A stretch of 64,000 nucleotides of DNA from Joyebacterum sp964521425. GTDB taxonomy: Bacteria; Joyebacterota; Joyebacteria; Joyebacterales; Joyebacteraceae. The stretch lies in contig CAZFRO010000005.1 of NCBI GenBank assembly GCA_964521425.1, forward strand, positions 75,968-139,967, written 5' to 3'. Below, piece by piece: positions 42,901 to 50,854 of this stretch (position 1 is its first letter; every line of letters starts with the position of its first letter). The position numbers were made by a program, and so were the translations under genes. Under the pieces are notes generated by a model, which did no database searches, had not been told where the DNA came from, and worked only from the letters and a program-made list of their open reading frames with translations.

Positions 42901-44025
42901 TCGAACGGGTTCATCTCGATGGGTGCAGAGGACTACCGATTCGGCTACAACTCGGAGATCCCAAGCACCGATGGTCCCGAGAACATGATTGCCATGTTCT
43001 GGGATGACCTTGACCCGTCGGCCGGTGGTGATATTTACAAGTGGTATGACGCCGCAGGCAGCAGGTTCATCATCCAGTTCGATGAGGTGCCCCGCTTCGG
43101 AACGTCGGACACCGAGACGTTCCAGATCGTCTTCCTGAAGGAGTCCGAGTACCCGACGCCCACGGACGACGGCATGATCTTCGTGCAGTACGAGACCGTG
43201 ACGAATCCGATGGAGTGTACGGTCGGGATCGAGAGCCCCGATGAGAGCTACGGGATCGAGTACCTCTTCGACGGTGATTACAACGATAGCGCCACACCGC
43301 TCGTTGACGGTACCGCGATTCTCTTCACAACAACGCCACCGAGTGAGCCAAGCCTTCCGTGGATCGTGCTGACAGATGTCACGCTTGACGACACGACGCT
43401 TGGCAATGGAAACGGTCAGATCGGCCCCGGGGAAACGGCGACCTTGTCCGTGACGCTGACCAACAATGGTCAGGCTGCAGCAACCGGGGTGACGCTCATG
43501 CTCACATCGAATGAGGGACTCGTGACCATCATCGACGCCGATGGAAGCTCTCCGGATATCAGTGTGGGAAGCTCTGAGAGCAGCGCGGCCGACGCGTTCG
43601 CGATCGAGATATCCGACGCCGTGGATGACACACTGCTCACGCTCTGGATCGAGGTGGAGGCCGGTGGAGGCTCATACAACGCAGTGCTCCGGCACGATCT
43701 CCACGTGGATCTCTCGTCGACTGGGGTCTTCGACGATCCAGTCCCCTCGGTCTTCCGATTCCATCCATGCTTCCCGAATCCATTCAACCAGGCGACGACG
43801 ATGCACCTCGCGCTGCCAGAGGTGGGTCCGGTACGGCTAAGGATCTACAGTCCTTCAGGGCGTCTCGTGAAGACAGTGCACGACGGCGAGGTTCCCGCCG
43901 GCAACCACGTGTTCGCCTGGGACGGTACGGACAGCGGTGGATACGCCGTTGGGAGCGGAGTCTACTTCATCCGCCTGGAGGCGGGAGCGCGCGAGGATAC
44001 CCACAAGGTGGTGCTCCTCCGCTGA
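39919..44025 (+). CDS. Gingipain-like (peptidase C25) secreted protein with T9SS C-terminal domain
   Basis: 1368 aa. GTG 39919 lies behind AGGAGGGAATGC; signal peptide ...ALASPVLSA. A propeptide-like region (about 30-230) precedes the C25 fold: YLIITADSYESDIIDLAEWK, YVLLVGDTEQLPAYEG, and the Cys segment ISATCGTGSYQN. The segment that in C25 enzymes reads Y-x-G-H-G (catalytic His) is FLTFRGQAWYEW, with Gln instead of His, so activity is doubtful or uses another His. CARDB/Ig-like repeats with GNGDGLLSPGE and GNGNGQIGPGE motifs follow, then a further beta domain. The final FlgD-like T9SS domain reads FPNPFNQATTMHLALP ... VFAWDGTDSGGYAVGSGVYF. Confidence 0.85.
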   Translation: MRPAPATLTLAILCIAIALASPVLSAATEPLVHAEAATEALTHGTLATGDLLPHACEATAEVLDSTDGAVLLRLGVSWSQVDSRGEESQNSEEGPLVLNLRPNNPSAGAPSLAGGLAHVAGSGETWSARSPSPAGFSVLVRVPDMGRIVWSADQDGVVKISEPGILRDLRVVSVTYEPRPPTASVESARSSVMLRIETSPGTGVNEKRETRRAPAPAFEAVYRDRVINYAPDHAPDQDARTLIWGDLGNRDELPFGGKYLIITADSYESDIIDLAEWKHKKGVQTKVVTLSEVGSGVDDIRAYIQTAYDTWTVPPEYVLLVGDTEQLPAYEGFTWTDDYYATLEGADYFVDVMVGRISADSPSHCSTQVAKILGYERTPVTGDANWPTSATFMIAEDGDAGDAIYFANTWLIYDLMDAAGFAPMDTLFDRNGTVPDDVYAAVNAGRGFLTFRGQAWYEWPSPFNINPGNLLNGWKLPIIISATCGTGSYQNDGFICETFVRAGNAVAPRGAVAFFGSNTVIAGSQPLSRRRGAGATGFYEQVFGGNGGVLGAACVASKMSIYNFDAVQQEYEAWNLLGDPEMNLWIESPKDITVLHEAYYHSGQGTFAVSVLSQGQPVEGALVACLKDDDIYAWAYTDGTGQVSFPLTPTSSGALSVTVTAQGFVPYEGTTQVLDSGPFVVFADISIDDASGGNGDGLLSPGESADVSIEFGNVGDAVASSTVTVLRSSAPYATVVDSVSTFGDIAAQASSWGSPPLTITVSPTCRVGSVIPYELVTTYSGSLRTLSPPPIQVASADLDIVAVDVDDAPPAGDGGATASPGEVVGLTVTFENTGECDAESVTAEITTESPHIVIASATAALGDMAAGALRDNSETPFVLQISPMAPNDTSVSLRLVLGGQGHSYAYVETLDFDLIISGPTASLVTGPDDYGYYAFDSSDSTYGGAPAFDWYDIAPPGPGNLITEITDEDDAIALVNMPFSFQHYGTSYMQMSVCSNGFISMGAEDYRFGYNSEIPSTDGPENMIAMFWDDLDPSAGGDIYKWYDAAGSRFIIQFDEVPRFGTSDTETFQIVFLKESEYPTPTDDGMIFVQYETVTNPMECTVGIESPDESYGIEYLFDGDYNDSATPLVDGTAILFTTTPPSEPSLPWIVLTDVTLDDTTLGNGNGQIGPGETATLSVTLTNNGQAAATGVTLMLTSNEGLVTIIDADGSSPDISVGSSESSAADAFAIEISDAVDDTLLTLWIEVEAGGGSYNAVLRHDLHVDLSSTGVFDDPVPSVFRFHPCFPNPFNQATTMHLALPEVGPVRLRIYSPSGRLVKTVHDGEVPAGNHVFAWDGTDSGGYAVGSGVYFIRLEAGAREDTHKVVLLR

Positions 44026-44031
44026 TCAGCA

Positions 44032-44050
44032 GCCGCTTCGCAGAAGCGGC
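44032..44050 (+). terminator. Hairpin after the gingipain-like gene
   Basis: GCCGCTTC, loop GCA, GAAGCGGC, starting 7 bases after the stop. The right arm is repeated once (AGAAGCGGCCCTTC twice), giving a short tandem duplication next to the stop codon. Confidence 0.6.
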
Positions 44051-44111
44051 CCTTCGTAGAAGCGGCCCTTCACCGATACTGCTGGTGCGGAATGCGTAAT
44101 CGATGCCAAAG

Positions 44112-44145
44112 AAGAGGGGTCCGTCCAAGTTGGCGGGCCCCTCTT
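44112..44145. terminator. Long hairpin between convergent genes
   Basis: AAGAGGGG ... CCCCTCTT with further G-U and GC pairs inside (CCG/CGG, CCAA/TTGG). It lies between the converging genes 39919-44025 and 44238-45032 and could terminate both. Confidence 0.6.
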
Positions 44146-44237
44146 GTCGTGCAGATCAGTCGTGCCGATCAGTCCGTGTCGGTCGGTGCAGTACATGCAC
44201 TCCGCAGTCGCGTGCACGCCATGAGGATCGGCTGCGA

Positions 44238-45032
44238 CTAGCGGTACATCGCCTTCACACTGCCCCAGCTCGACTCCTCAACCGCTGTCTCTTCCTCGAA
44301 AGACAGAAGCATCGATCCGGTGTTGTTGCCCATCGCGTCAACCGTCTCGTCAAGCAGGAAGCAGAAGACCCACCCGGTGCTGTGCGGCGTAATCAGCCTC
44401 GAATCACCGACTTCGAGAACATCGAGAATGGGATGATACGGCCTGCTGATGTGTCTGTAGAAGAGGCAGACTCCATCGAAATTGCCGGTCGGGTCGCCGT
44501 TCGTTGCGGCGTCGCCGGTAACGGTCGTGGTATACGTATTCCCGCCTGTGAGGTACTTCTTCGCGGCGCCGAACTCGAAGAGACCGATGCAATTGAACAG
44601 CGCGTTGACGGTGAGCTCTTCGCGGAATCCGGGCTCACCGGTGATCGTCACTGTCATCGATCCGCTGTTGTCGGCCGTGTCCTTCATCGACTTGTCGACC
44701 AGGAATGCGTAGAAGTCGCCCCCACTCGCGACGAACGTATGCTCCTCACCCTTGTTGACGACAACCATCTTCGGATGAACGGGAGCTGTGCCGTCGTAGT
44801 AGTAGAGGAAGACGCCGTCGTAGTCGGAATCGGGGTACATGCTTGCTTTGGCATCTCCCGTCACAGTGACCGTGTACGTGTCGCCGGGCATCAGGTTCGA
44901 CGTGAAGGCCGCATTCAGCGAGCGAACGCCGATGCAGTTCTTGTACGCGTCGACCGTCTGGTACTCGGTGCCAAGCGCCGACGATGCAAGCGATATGATG
45001 ATGAACCCGACAATGAAGAAGCTCTTTCTCAT
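44238..45032 (-). CDS. Secreted protein of two tandem beta domains with WG tail
   Basis: 264 aa. ATG 45032 lies behind AGGAGGGGTTGG; signal peptide MRKSFFIVGFIIISLASSAL. Residues about 25-130 and 133-240 are a duplicated domain: TVDAYKNCIGVRSLNAAF ... YTVTVTGDAKASM ... GVFLYYYDGTAPVHPKM versus TVNALFNCIGLFEFGAAK ... YTTTVTGDAATNG ... GVCLFYRHISRPYHPIL. Each repeat keeps the NCIG Cys. The pattern suggests a beta sandwich with an unknown ligand. It ends TAVEESSWGSVKAMYR. Confidence 0.8.
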   Translation of the reverse strand: MRKSFFIVGFIIISLASSALGTEYQTVDAYKNCIGVRSLNAAFTSNLMPGDTYTVTVTGDAKASMYPDSDYDGVFLYYYDGTAPVHPKMVVVNKGEEHTFVASGGDFYAFLVDKSMKDTADNSGSMTVTITGEPGFREELTVNALFNCIGLFEFGAAKKYLTGGNTYTTTVTGDAATNGDPTGNFDGVCLFYRHISRPYHPILDVLEVGDSRLITPHSTGWVFCFLLDETVDAMGNNTGSMLLSFEEETAVEESSWGSVKAMYR

Positions 45033-45135
45033 CCAACCCCTCCTATACGTTGACCCGTGAGGCGAGGGCTATCGAACGCGCTGGCGCGCGATAAGATCGC
45101 CCGGACGCCATCGATTCATTCTATTCCTATGTTAG

Positions 45136-45164
45136 AGGATAACACATCTTTCTTCCGCGGTCAA
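45136..45164 (-). promoter_or_regulatory. Promoter for the duplicated-domain tailed gene
   Basis: On the minus strand TTGACC (45164-45159), 17 bases, TATCCT (45141-45136), about 100 bases before the start. Confidence 0.65.
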
Positions 45165-45232
45165 GCATGGGGACCCTACCGACCAGGCGGCGCCACGCAC
45201 TGAGCCACGCCGCAGAGGTCGCTTGGGGCTGC

Positions 45233-46753
45233 CTATTCCTCTACAACCGTGAACGAGACGATTCTCGAGACCTCCTGCCTGGAGTTCACATCCTTGATGA
45301 CGATCAGGAGATCGTAGATGTCCGTCTTCATGTTCTCAAGCAGGACGGAATACCAGTGCTGCGTGCTGGGTGCGTCGCCCACCGCAACGACTCTCGAGGA
45401 CACGGCCCGCTTCTGAACACCGAGAAGCCTCTGGAACCAGCTCTGATGGGCTCGGTACTCGCGCCCCTCGATCTTCGTTGTGATCGTGAACCGCGAACCT
45501 CCATTCCTGTCCTCGGCCAGGCCGTAGAGTTCGAAGTAGATCACCAGCTCACCGGACGCCAGAAAGGCATGCACCGGCTTCGGGACGACCATCCGTCCCA
45601 TGCGCAGGAACCTGTCCCCCGAACCGACCTCGGTCGCAAGCTGTATGTCACTCATGAGCAGACGTTGTGCTGTGTAGTCCTGCACGTGGACGCTGCTCCG
45701 GCCGATTCCTCGCCTTCCGCTCAACGAGTCCTCCACCGAGATGGCAATCGTGTACTCGCCGGGCTGCATGTCCACGCGCCACTCATCCGTGATCAGGAGA
45801 CCGCTCGCCAGAGCCTCTTGGCACTCACAGTGGATCGCCTGTTGCCTCACCTGGCTGTTCAGAACATCGTTGTCCGCACTCAGTATCCTGATACGCTTCA
45901 GGATCGACGCTCGTAGTCCGCCGCCCTCAGCCTCTGAGAAGCTCAGTTGGCTCATTGGCACCTGCCAGTTGACGGCGACATCGGTAGCTCCATCCAGCCC
46001 GGCGGCGGTCACGACCTCATAGAGAAGCAGGAGCGGCTCCGCCAGCTGCTGGTATTCGTATGCTGTGGGGACCTCGTGAATGACCCGGTACCCCTCCGCC
46101 TCGAGTTTGCCCCAGCCGTACTCGATCGGGCCTTTGACCTGACTGGATCCCGGTCCCCTGCCGTCCGTGAGGTACTTGATGTCCGTTCCTACCTGATACC
46201 AGCCCTTGAGAGCCGGATCGATGAAGCGCACTGACATACCCATCCGCGGGTAGACCCAGAATTCGGCAGGAGGGTCGACGTACGCGAGGACATCCCCCAT
46301 GAAGAACGAGCGGGAAGGAGGAACACCGAATCTGAGCGCGATGTCTCCCCGTTCGTCCCAGTCAAGAGCATCATGAGGACAGAAATTGGCGAGCGCATAC
46401 GTGAGCCGCAGCATGTACTCGTGGTGTAGCTCATTCTCATCCGTCGTCGGCGTCGGATCGTTCACTGTCCAGAAACGCTCGCGGTAGAGACGGCGCCCGC
46501 TCTCATCCAGTGACGCGTAGTCGATTCCCAAACTGTCTGAGAGTATCGCCTCGAACGTCCGGTCAACAACCGAGTCGGGTGGGCAGGCGAGCACCTCCCC
46601 TGGCAATGGGATGTCATCACGAACGGTCATCGTGAAATCGACACGAGGCCGTGCCATGAGTTCGGGAGGAAGGAGGACCACAAGGACGGTTGCACATGCG
46701 ATGACAGAGATGAGAGGTGCGATACGGACTGAAACCCTGCTGCGTATGGCCAT
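45233..46753 (-). CDS. GWxTD-domain secreted protein
   Basis: 506 aa, ATG 46753 behind GAGGAGATCCC, with an N-terminal hydrophobic signal segment. The region YRERFWTVNDPTPTTDENEL ... HEYMLRLTYALANF ... DWDERGDIALRFGVPPS matches the GWxTD domain found in FCB-group and related bacteria; the name motif is altered here to DWDER. The remainder (about 230-506) consists of two beta-rich modules, including QPGEYTIAISVEDSLSGRRG. Function of the family is unknown; envelope location. Confidence 0.83.
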   Translation of the reverse strand: MAIRSRVSVRIAPLISVIACATVLVVLLPPELMARPRVDFTMTVRDDIPLPGEVLACPPDSVVDRTFEAILSDSLGIDYASLDESGRRLYRERFWTVNDPTPTTDENELHHEYMLRLTYALANFCPHDALDWDERGDIALRFGVPPSRSFFMGDVLAYVDPPAEFWVYPRMGMSVRFIDPALKGWYQVGTDIKYLTDGRGPGSSQVKGPIEYGWGKLEAEGYRVIHEVPTAYEYQQLAEPLLLLYEVVTAAGLDGATDVAVNWQVPMSQLSFSEAEGGGLRASILKRIRILSADNDVLNSQVRQQAIHCECQEALASGLLITDEWRVDMQPGEYTIAISVEDSLSGRRGIGRSSVHVQDYTAQRLLMSDIQLATEVGSGDRFLRMGRMVVPKPVHAFLASGELVIYFELYGLAEDRNGGSRFTITTKIEGREYRAHQSWFQRLLGVQKRAVSSRVVAVGDAPSTQHWYSVLLENMKTDIYDLLIVIKDVNSRQEVSRIVSFTVVEE

Positions 46754-46804
46754 GGGATCTCCTCAAGACGCGATTCCCGGGCGGGTCCCCAGTCGCTACT
46801 ATTG

Positions 46805-46833
46805 ACACTATCAGCCTGTGAGCCATGCGTCAA
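46805..46833 (-). promoter_or_regulatory. Promoter for the GWxTD gene
   Basis: On the minus strand TTGACG (46833-46828), 17 bases, TAGTGT (46810-46805), about 50 bases before the start. Confidence 0.6.
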
Positions 46834-47004
46834 GCCACGGCGCCGGCACGATTGAAGCTCTGCCCCCACCCGTCGGCGGAGCCGAGGATATTCCCTACAT
46901 TGCTTCAATCGTCCCAAGGTGCTAGCCTTCATGCTCAGCCGGTCGAGCTTGGCCGTGGCGTGACTTGCTCGCCACGCGGGACGAAGCTCTTGAAGGAGAG
47001 ACCC

Positions 47005-47586
47005 ATGCAGAACCTCCTGCTCGTCGCGGGATCCTATCTGTTCGGCGCCATCTCACCCGCCCACATCATCTGTCGCGCGCTCTCCGGCATCGACCTGAGA
47101 ACTGTCGACAGCGGCAATCTCGGCGCCAGGAATGCAGGACGCGCACTGGGCGCTCGTGTGGGAATCGCGGTACTGATATTGGACATCGCGAAGGGGCTTC
47201 TGCCCGTGCTCGTCGCCCGCGCTGCCGGTGCGCCCTTCAGCCTCCAGATCGCGTGCGGAGCAGCGACGGTCGTTGGACACAACTGGTCCATCTACTACGG
47301 GTTCAAGGGGGGACGCGGCGCTGCAACGATGGCGGGCGCCGTCGCCGCATTCCTTCCGCTTCCGGTAGGAGCCGGTTTGGTCGTGGCGCTGATCCTCATG
47401 CGTGCAACCGGCAGTCTCTACGTCGGTGGTAGCGTGGCGGTCCTGCTCACGGTCGCTCTCGCCTACGGAATGGGAAGACGCGGCGCCGATCTCTGGGGTC
47501 CATTCGTCACTGTCGTTCCTCTTGTCTTGAGACACATCCCCGACGCAATCGCCCATCTGCGAGAGAAGAAAACATCACTCCCCTGA
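47005..47586 (+). CDS. plsY: Acyl-phosphate glycerol-3-phosphate acyltransferase PlsY
   Basis: 193 aa, ATG 47005 behind AAGGAGAGACCC. PlsY motifs are clear: LFGAISPAHI, DSGNLGARNAGRALGARVG (motif SGNxGxxNAGR) and GHNWSIYYGFKGGRGAATMAG (motif 2). Integral inner-membrane enzyme using acyl-phosphate to make lysophosphatidic acid, the first step of phospholipid synthesis. The last codons and stop lie inside a 32-bp tandem repeat. Confidence 0.93.
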   Translation: MQNLLLVAGSYLFGAISPAHIICRALSGIDLRTVDSGNLGARNAGRALGARVGIAVLILDIAKGLLPVLVARAAGAPFSLQIACGAATVVGHNWSIYYGFKGGRGAATMAGAVAAFLPLPVGAGLVVALILMRATGSLYVGGSVAVLLTVALAYGMGRRGADLWGPFVTVVPLVLRHIPDAIAHLREKKTSLP

Positions 47587-47661
47587 GACGCACACCGAAG
47601 AAGATGTCACTCCCCTGAGATGCGCACCGAAGAAAACGTCACTCCCCTGAGACGCGGGGCG
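47566..47661. repeat. Three 32-bp tandem repeats spanning the plsY stop codon
   Basis: Copies start at 47566, 47598 and 47630, each containing TCACTCCCCTGAGA. The first copy encodes the end of PlsY (...KKTSLP, TGA); the others are non-coding. Confidence 0.88.
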
Positions 47662-47680
47662 GAAGCGCACACCAATGAAA

Positions 47681-47709
47681 AGAGGCAGGGACACGATGTC
47701 CCTGCCTCT
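47681..47709 (-). terminator. Terminator of the PEP-CTERM gene
   Basis: AGAGGCAGGGACA, loop CGA, TGTCCCTGCCTCT: a perfect 13-bp stem followed on the minus strand by TTTTC. It lies 28 bases after the PEP-CTERM stop. Confidence 0.88.
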
Positions 47710-47737
47710 CAGTAATCTTCGCGATGCTACCTGCGCG

Positions 47738-48403
47738 CTACTTGCGGATGCGCTTCCTTGCCACGGCGCCGAGTCCCATAAGACCGGTTCCGAGGAGGAG
47801 AAGCGTCGAAGGCTCCGGCACCGGTGGTGGTGGTGTCAGGCCTTCACCACAAATCGTCACGTTGTCGAGATACCAGCCCTCACCGTAGTTGAAATACGGC
47901 CTCAGGCTATCGAACAGGAATCCGACTCTCGCCTGCTCCACACCCGCCAGCATCGATACGTCGGCTCCGAGGTGATTCCACTGCTCCTGCGGGAACACCT
48001 GGATGTCCGGGAAAAGAGGAATCCAAGGCAGCCCCTCAGCGCGAAGCATCACAAGCGTCAGATCGAGCGGCAACGGGCAGTCGTCCGTGTCGAGCCAAGA
48101 GTAGAAATCAAGATAGACTTCTGTCGCGTTCGACAGGTCGAGCCAGGGAGATACAAGGATACCCCGGTTGTCACCTATGTCGTAGTTGTAGCCTGGGCCA
48201 CCCGTGTTGTACGCAGCACTCTGCTGTCCCTCATAGGCGCGGTGATCCTCGAGGTGCCAGAGCGAACCTGGCTCACCGTTGATCTGACCGTGCGTCACCC
48301 ATCCCCTCGCCTCAGCTTCGAAGTCCTCGTACAGAAACACCGTGGCCGATGCCACGCTCGCGAGAACGAGCATCACAGCCGCTGCGATAGCCAGTAGTCT
48401 CAT
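47738..48403 (-). CDS. PEP-CTERM secreted protein
   Basis: 221 aa. ATG 48403 lies behind GAAGGGGGATC; signal peptide ...VLASVASATV. The central domain (LYEDFEAEARGWVTHG ... ILVSPWLDLSNATEVYLDFY) resembles jelly-roll MAM/immune-inhibitor-A-type modules. The C-terminus is a textbook PEP-CTERM: VPEPSTLLLLGTGLMGLGAV followed by ARKRIRK. PEP-CTERM proteins are processed by an exosortase and usually end up in exopolysaccharide; the exosortase is not in this window. Confidence 0.92.
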   Translation of the reverse strand: MRLLAIAAAVMLVLASVASATVFLYEDFEAEARGWVTHGQINGEPGSLWHLEDHRAYEGQQSAAYNTGGPGYNYDIGDNRGILVSPWLDLSNATEVYLDFYSWLDTDDCPLPLDLTLVMLRAEGLPWIPLFPDIQVFPQEQWNHLGADVSMLAGVEQARVGFLFDSLRPYFNYGEGWYLDNVTICGEGLTPPPPVPEPSTLLLLGTGLMGLGAVARKRIRK

Positions 48404-48512
48404 GATGATCCCCCTTCAGGATCGGTGCTTCCAGGCTGCTAACTTCAATACCAGCACAAGGCCAACTGGAGATACTCCACGCGACCTCGTGCACGATTCA
48501 TCACTATGTTCA

Positions 48513-48541
48513 AGATTATCACACGCGCTCCTAGTCGTCAA
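48513..48541 (-). promoter_or_regulatory. Possible promoter for the PEP-CTERM gene
   Basis: On the minus strand TTGACG (48541-48536), 17 bases, TAATCT (48518-48513), about 110 bases before the start. Confidence 0.5.
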
Positions 48542-48671
48542 GAAAGGAACCCACCATCCGTTCACTCCGTCGACCATGTCCCGAAAACGCCCTTCTCTTG
48601 GACGTCCGGGACCGGCGCCACCTGTGAACCCACGCACCGCGTTCCTCCGGAGTACTGTGCCTCGATGGCTG

Positions 48672-48700
48672 TTGCGCCGATCTGTACGACCCACTAGTAT
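48672..48700 (+). promoter_or_regulatory. Possible promoter for hflK-hflC
   Basis: TTGCGC, 17 bases, TAGTAT, about 90 bases before hflK. The rest of the 387-bp gap 48404-48790 holds only the opposing PEP-CTERM promoter and a direct repeat CTGGAGCACG (twice, 48737-48765). Confidence 0.45.
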
Positions 48701-48790
48701 AGGCTCGCAATCGGACAGTCGGAGCTCCTGGAGCACGAGCTGCCTGGAGCACGGAACAGCTACCTCCACGTCAAGCGGAAGGGGCGATGC

Positions 48791-49783
48791 ATGGAGTACG
48801 ATCCAGGGACGAGGGTCTACAACACACCCCAGATCAAGTTCCCCCCCATCAACACGAAAGCGTGGCGCTTGATCGCGCTCGCAGTGCTCGGCATCATCTT
48901 TCTCACTACGACGTTCTACTCGGTCGCCACAGACGAGGTCGGTGTGGTCAAGAGGATGGGAAACTACAACCGGACCGTCCCGAGCGGTCTTCACGCCAAG
49001 CTGCCGTTCGCGCTTGAGAAGGTCCACAAGGTTCGAGTGAAGCACGTGTTCAAGCAGGAGTTCGGATTCGCCACGGCACGGGCCGGCGTGCGCACGACGT
49101 ACAGGCGGGGTGACTTCTCCGGGGAATCACTGATGCTGACGGGCGACCTCAATTCCGCGGTTGTCGAGTGGATCGTCCAGTACAGAGTACAGGACCCCGT
49201 TTTCTACCTGTTCAAGGTGCGCGGAGTCGAGGAGACACTGAGGGACGTGTCAGAGGCGGCCATGAGACAGATAGTGGGCGACAGAAGTGTCACGGAGGTA
49301 CTCACGATCGGAAGACGTGAGGTTTCCGATGAGGTTGCCCTCCTCATGCAGGAGCTTCTCGACAAATATGGGGCAGGCATCGAGATAGTGACTGTGAACC
49401 TGAAGGACGTCAACCCACCTGACCCCGTGAAGCCGGCATTCAACGAGGTCAACCAGGCGAAGCAGGAGCGCGAACGTCTCATCAACGAAGCGTGGTCCGA
49501 GTACAACAGGGCCGTCCCAGCCGCCGAGGGTGAAGCGCAGAGGCTGATCAGGGATGCGGAGGGCTATGCTCTCGCCCGTGTCAACAGGGCACAGGGCGAC
49601 GCCGAGCGCTTCGTGGCCGTCTGGAAGGAGTACTCGCGAGCTCGTGATGTCACCAAGCGACGTCTCTACCTCGAGGTCATGACGGAGATCATCCCGAACA
49701 TCGAGAACAAGTACATCATCGATCCGGAGCTCAAGAGCCTCATCCCACTTCTACAGCTTGGTGCGAAAGGGGGCCAGCAATGA
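48791..49783 (+). CDS. hflK: HflK-like SPFH/band 7 membrane protein
   Basis: 330 aa. ATG 48791 lies behind GGAAGGGGCG. One TM segment (about residues 26-46, LIALAVLGIIFLTTTFYSVA) is followed by an SPFH domain (TDEVGVVKRMGNYNRTVPSG ... VEWIVQYRVQDPVFYLFKV) and a helical region rich in Ala/Glu/Arg (NQAKQERERLINEAWSEYNR ... EGEAQRLIRDAEGYA). It forms with HflC the ring complex that regulates FtsH protease. Gene order hflK-hflC and the ATGA overlap support the pair. Confidence 0.9.
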   Translation: MEYDPGTRVYNTPQIKFPPINTKAWRLIALAVLGIIFLTTTFYSVATDEVGVVKRMGNYNRTVPSGLHAKLPFALEKVHKVRVKHVFKQEFGFATARAGVRTTYRRGDFSGESLMLTGDLNSAVVEWIVQYRVQDPVFYLFKVRGVEETLRDVSEAAMRQIVGDRSVTEVLTIGRREVSDEVALLMQELLDKYGAGIEIVTVNLKDVNPPDPVKPAFNEVNQAKQERERLINEAWSEYNRAVPAAEGEAQRLIRDAEGYALARVNRAQGDAERFVAVWKEYSRARDVTKRRLYLEVMTEIIPNIENKYIIDPELKSLIPLLQLGAKGGQQ

Positions 49784-50715
49784 ACGCAAACAAAGTAATG
49801 ATCATGCTGGGTCTCGCGGTCCTTGCGCTCATCATTCTGAGCAGCTCGCTCTACGTCGTCGACATGACAGAACAGATCGTGGTGACCCAGTTCGGCAGGC
49901 CGATCGGTGAACCCATCACCTCGCCCGGACTCAGGATCAGAGTACCGTTCATACAGACCGTCAACGTGTTCGACAAGCGCGTGCTCGAGTGGGACGGAAC
50001 CCCCAGTCAGGTTCCAACCAAGGACAAGAGGTACATATGGGTCGACACCTTCGCTCGATGGAGGATTACCGACCCGCTCAAGTTCATGCAGTCGGTATCG
50101 AGTGAGATGGGCGCGCACGCGCGCCTGGACGACGTCATCGATGCCGTGACAAGAGATCTGATCACGAGCCACGATCTCATAGAGGTCGTGAGGAACACGA
50201 ATCGCGAGATGCAGGAGGACGAGTCGTTTGAGGCCGTGACGGAGCAGGCAGTGATCGAGATGGGAAGGGCGGAGATCGCGAATCGGATCTTTGAAAGCGC
50301 CGCCATACAGATGCCCCGCTACGGAATCGAGCTTATCGATGTTGAGATCAAGCGCATCAACTACGTGGAGGAAGTGCGAAGGAAGGTCTACGAGCGCATG
50401 ATCTCCGAGCGGCAGCGTATCGCTGAGCGCTATCGATCAGAGGGCGAGGGAGAAAGCGCTGAGATCCGCGGAGAGAAGGAGAAGGAACTCCAGCGCATCA
50501 CCTCCGAGGCCTACCGCATCGCAGAGGAGGTTCGCGGCGACGCCGATGCCGAGGCGACGAGGGTCTACGCCGAAGCGTTTGGTCGGGACCCGGAGTTCTA
50601 CTCGTTCCTCCGTACGCTCGAGAGCTACAAGGAGACCATGGGTCCGGAGAGCACAATCATCCTGACAACCGACAGCGACTACTTCAAGTACCTGAAGAGC
50701 GTGTCCGGAAGGTAG
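49780..50715 (+). CDS. hflC: HflC-like SPFH/band 7 membrane protein
   Basis: 311 aa, starting in the ATGA overlap with hflK. N-terminal TM (MIMLGLAVLALIILSSSLYV), SPFH domain (VDMTEQIVVTQFGRPIGE ... YIWVDTFARWRITDPLKFMQ) and a charged helical region ending in HflC-type FYSFLRTLESYKETMGPEST and YFKYLKSVSGR. Partner of HflK in FtsH quality control. The last codons and stop are part of a 29-bp tandem repeat. Confidence 0.92.
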   Translation: MNANKVMIMLGLAVLALIILSSSLYVVDMTEQIVVTQFGRPIGEPITSPGLRIRVPFIQTVNVFDKRVLEWDGTPSQVPTKDKRYIWVDTFARWRITDPLKFMQSVSSEMGAHARLDDVIDAVTRDLITSHDLIEVVRNTNREMQEDESFEAVTEQAVIEMGRAEIANRIFESAAIQMPRYGIELIDVEIKRINYVEEVRRKVYERMISERQRIAERYRSEGEGESAEIRGEKEKELQRITSEAYRIAEEVRGDADAEATRVYAEAFGRDPEFYSFLRTLESYKETMGPESTIILTTDSDYFKYLKSVSGR

Positions 50716-50776
50716 CATACCTGAAGAACAGGTCGGGAAGGCAGCACACCGGACGGGCATGTCAGGAAGAGTAGCA
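50689..50776. repeat. 29-bp tandem repeats spanning the hflC stop codon
   Basis: Copy 1 (50689-50717) includes the last codons and TAG of hflC. Copy 2 (50718-50746) starts with the same TACCTGAAGA and ends GGCAGCA. Copy 3 (50747-50776) is diverged. Copies 2-3 are non-coding. Confidence 0.75.
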
Positions 50777-50854
50777 GCAGCTATACGCGAGGCCCGGAGG
50801 GAGCACTCTCCGGGTCTCGTTTGTTTCCGGGAGTCCTTCGATGCCGTCCAATCG

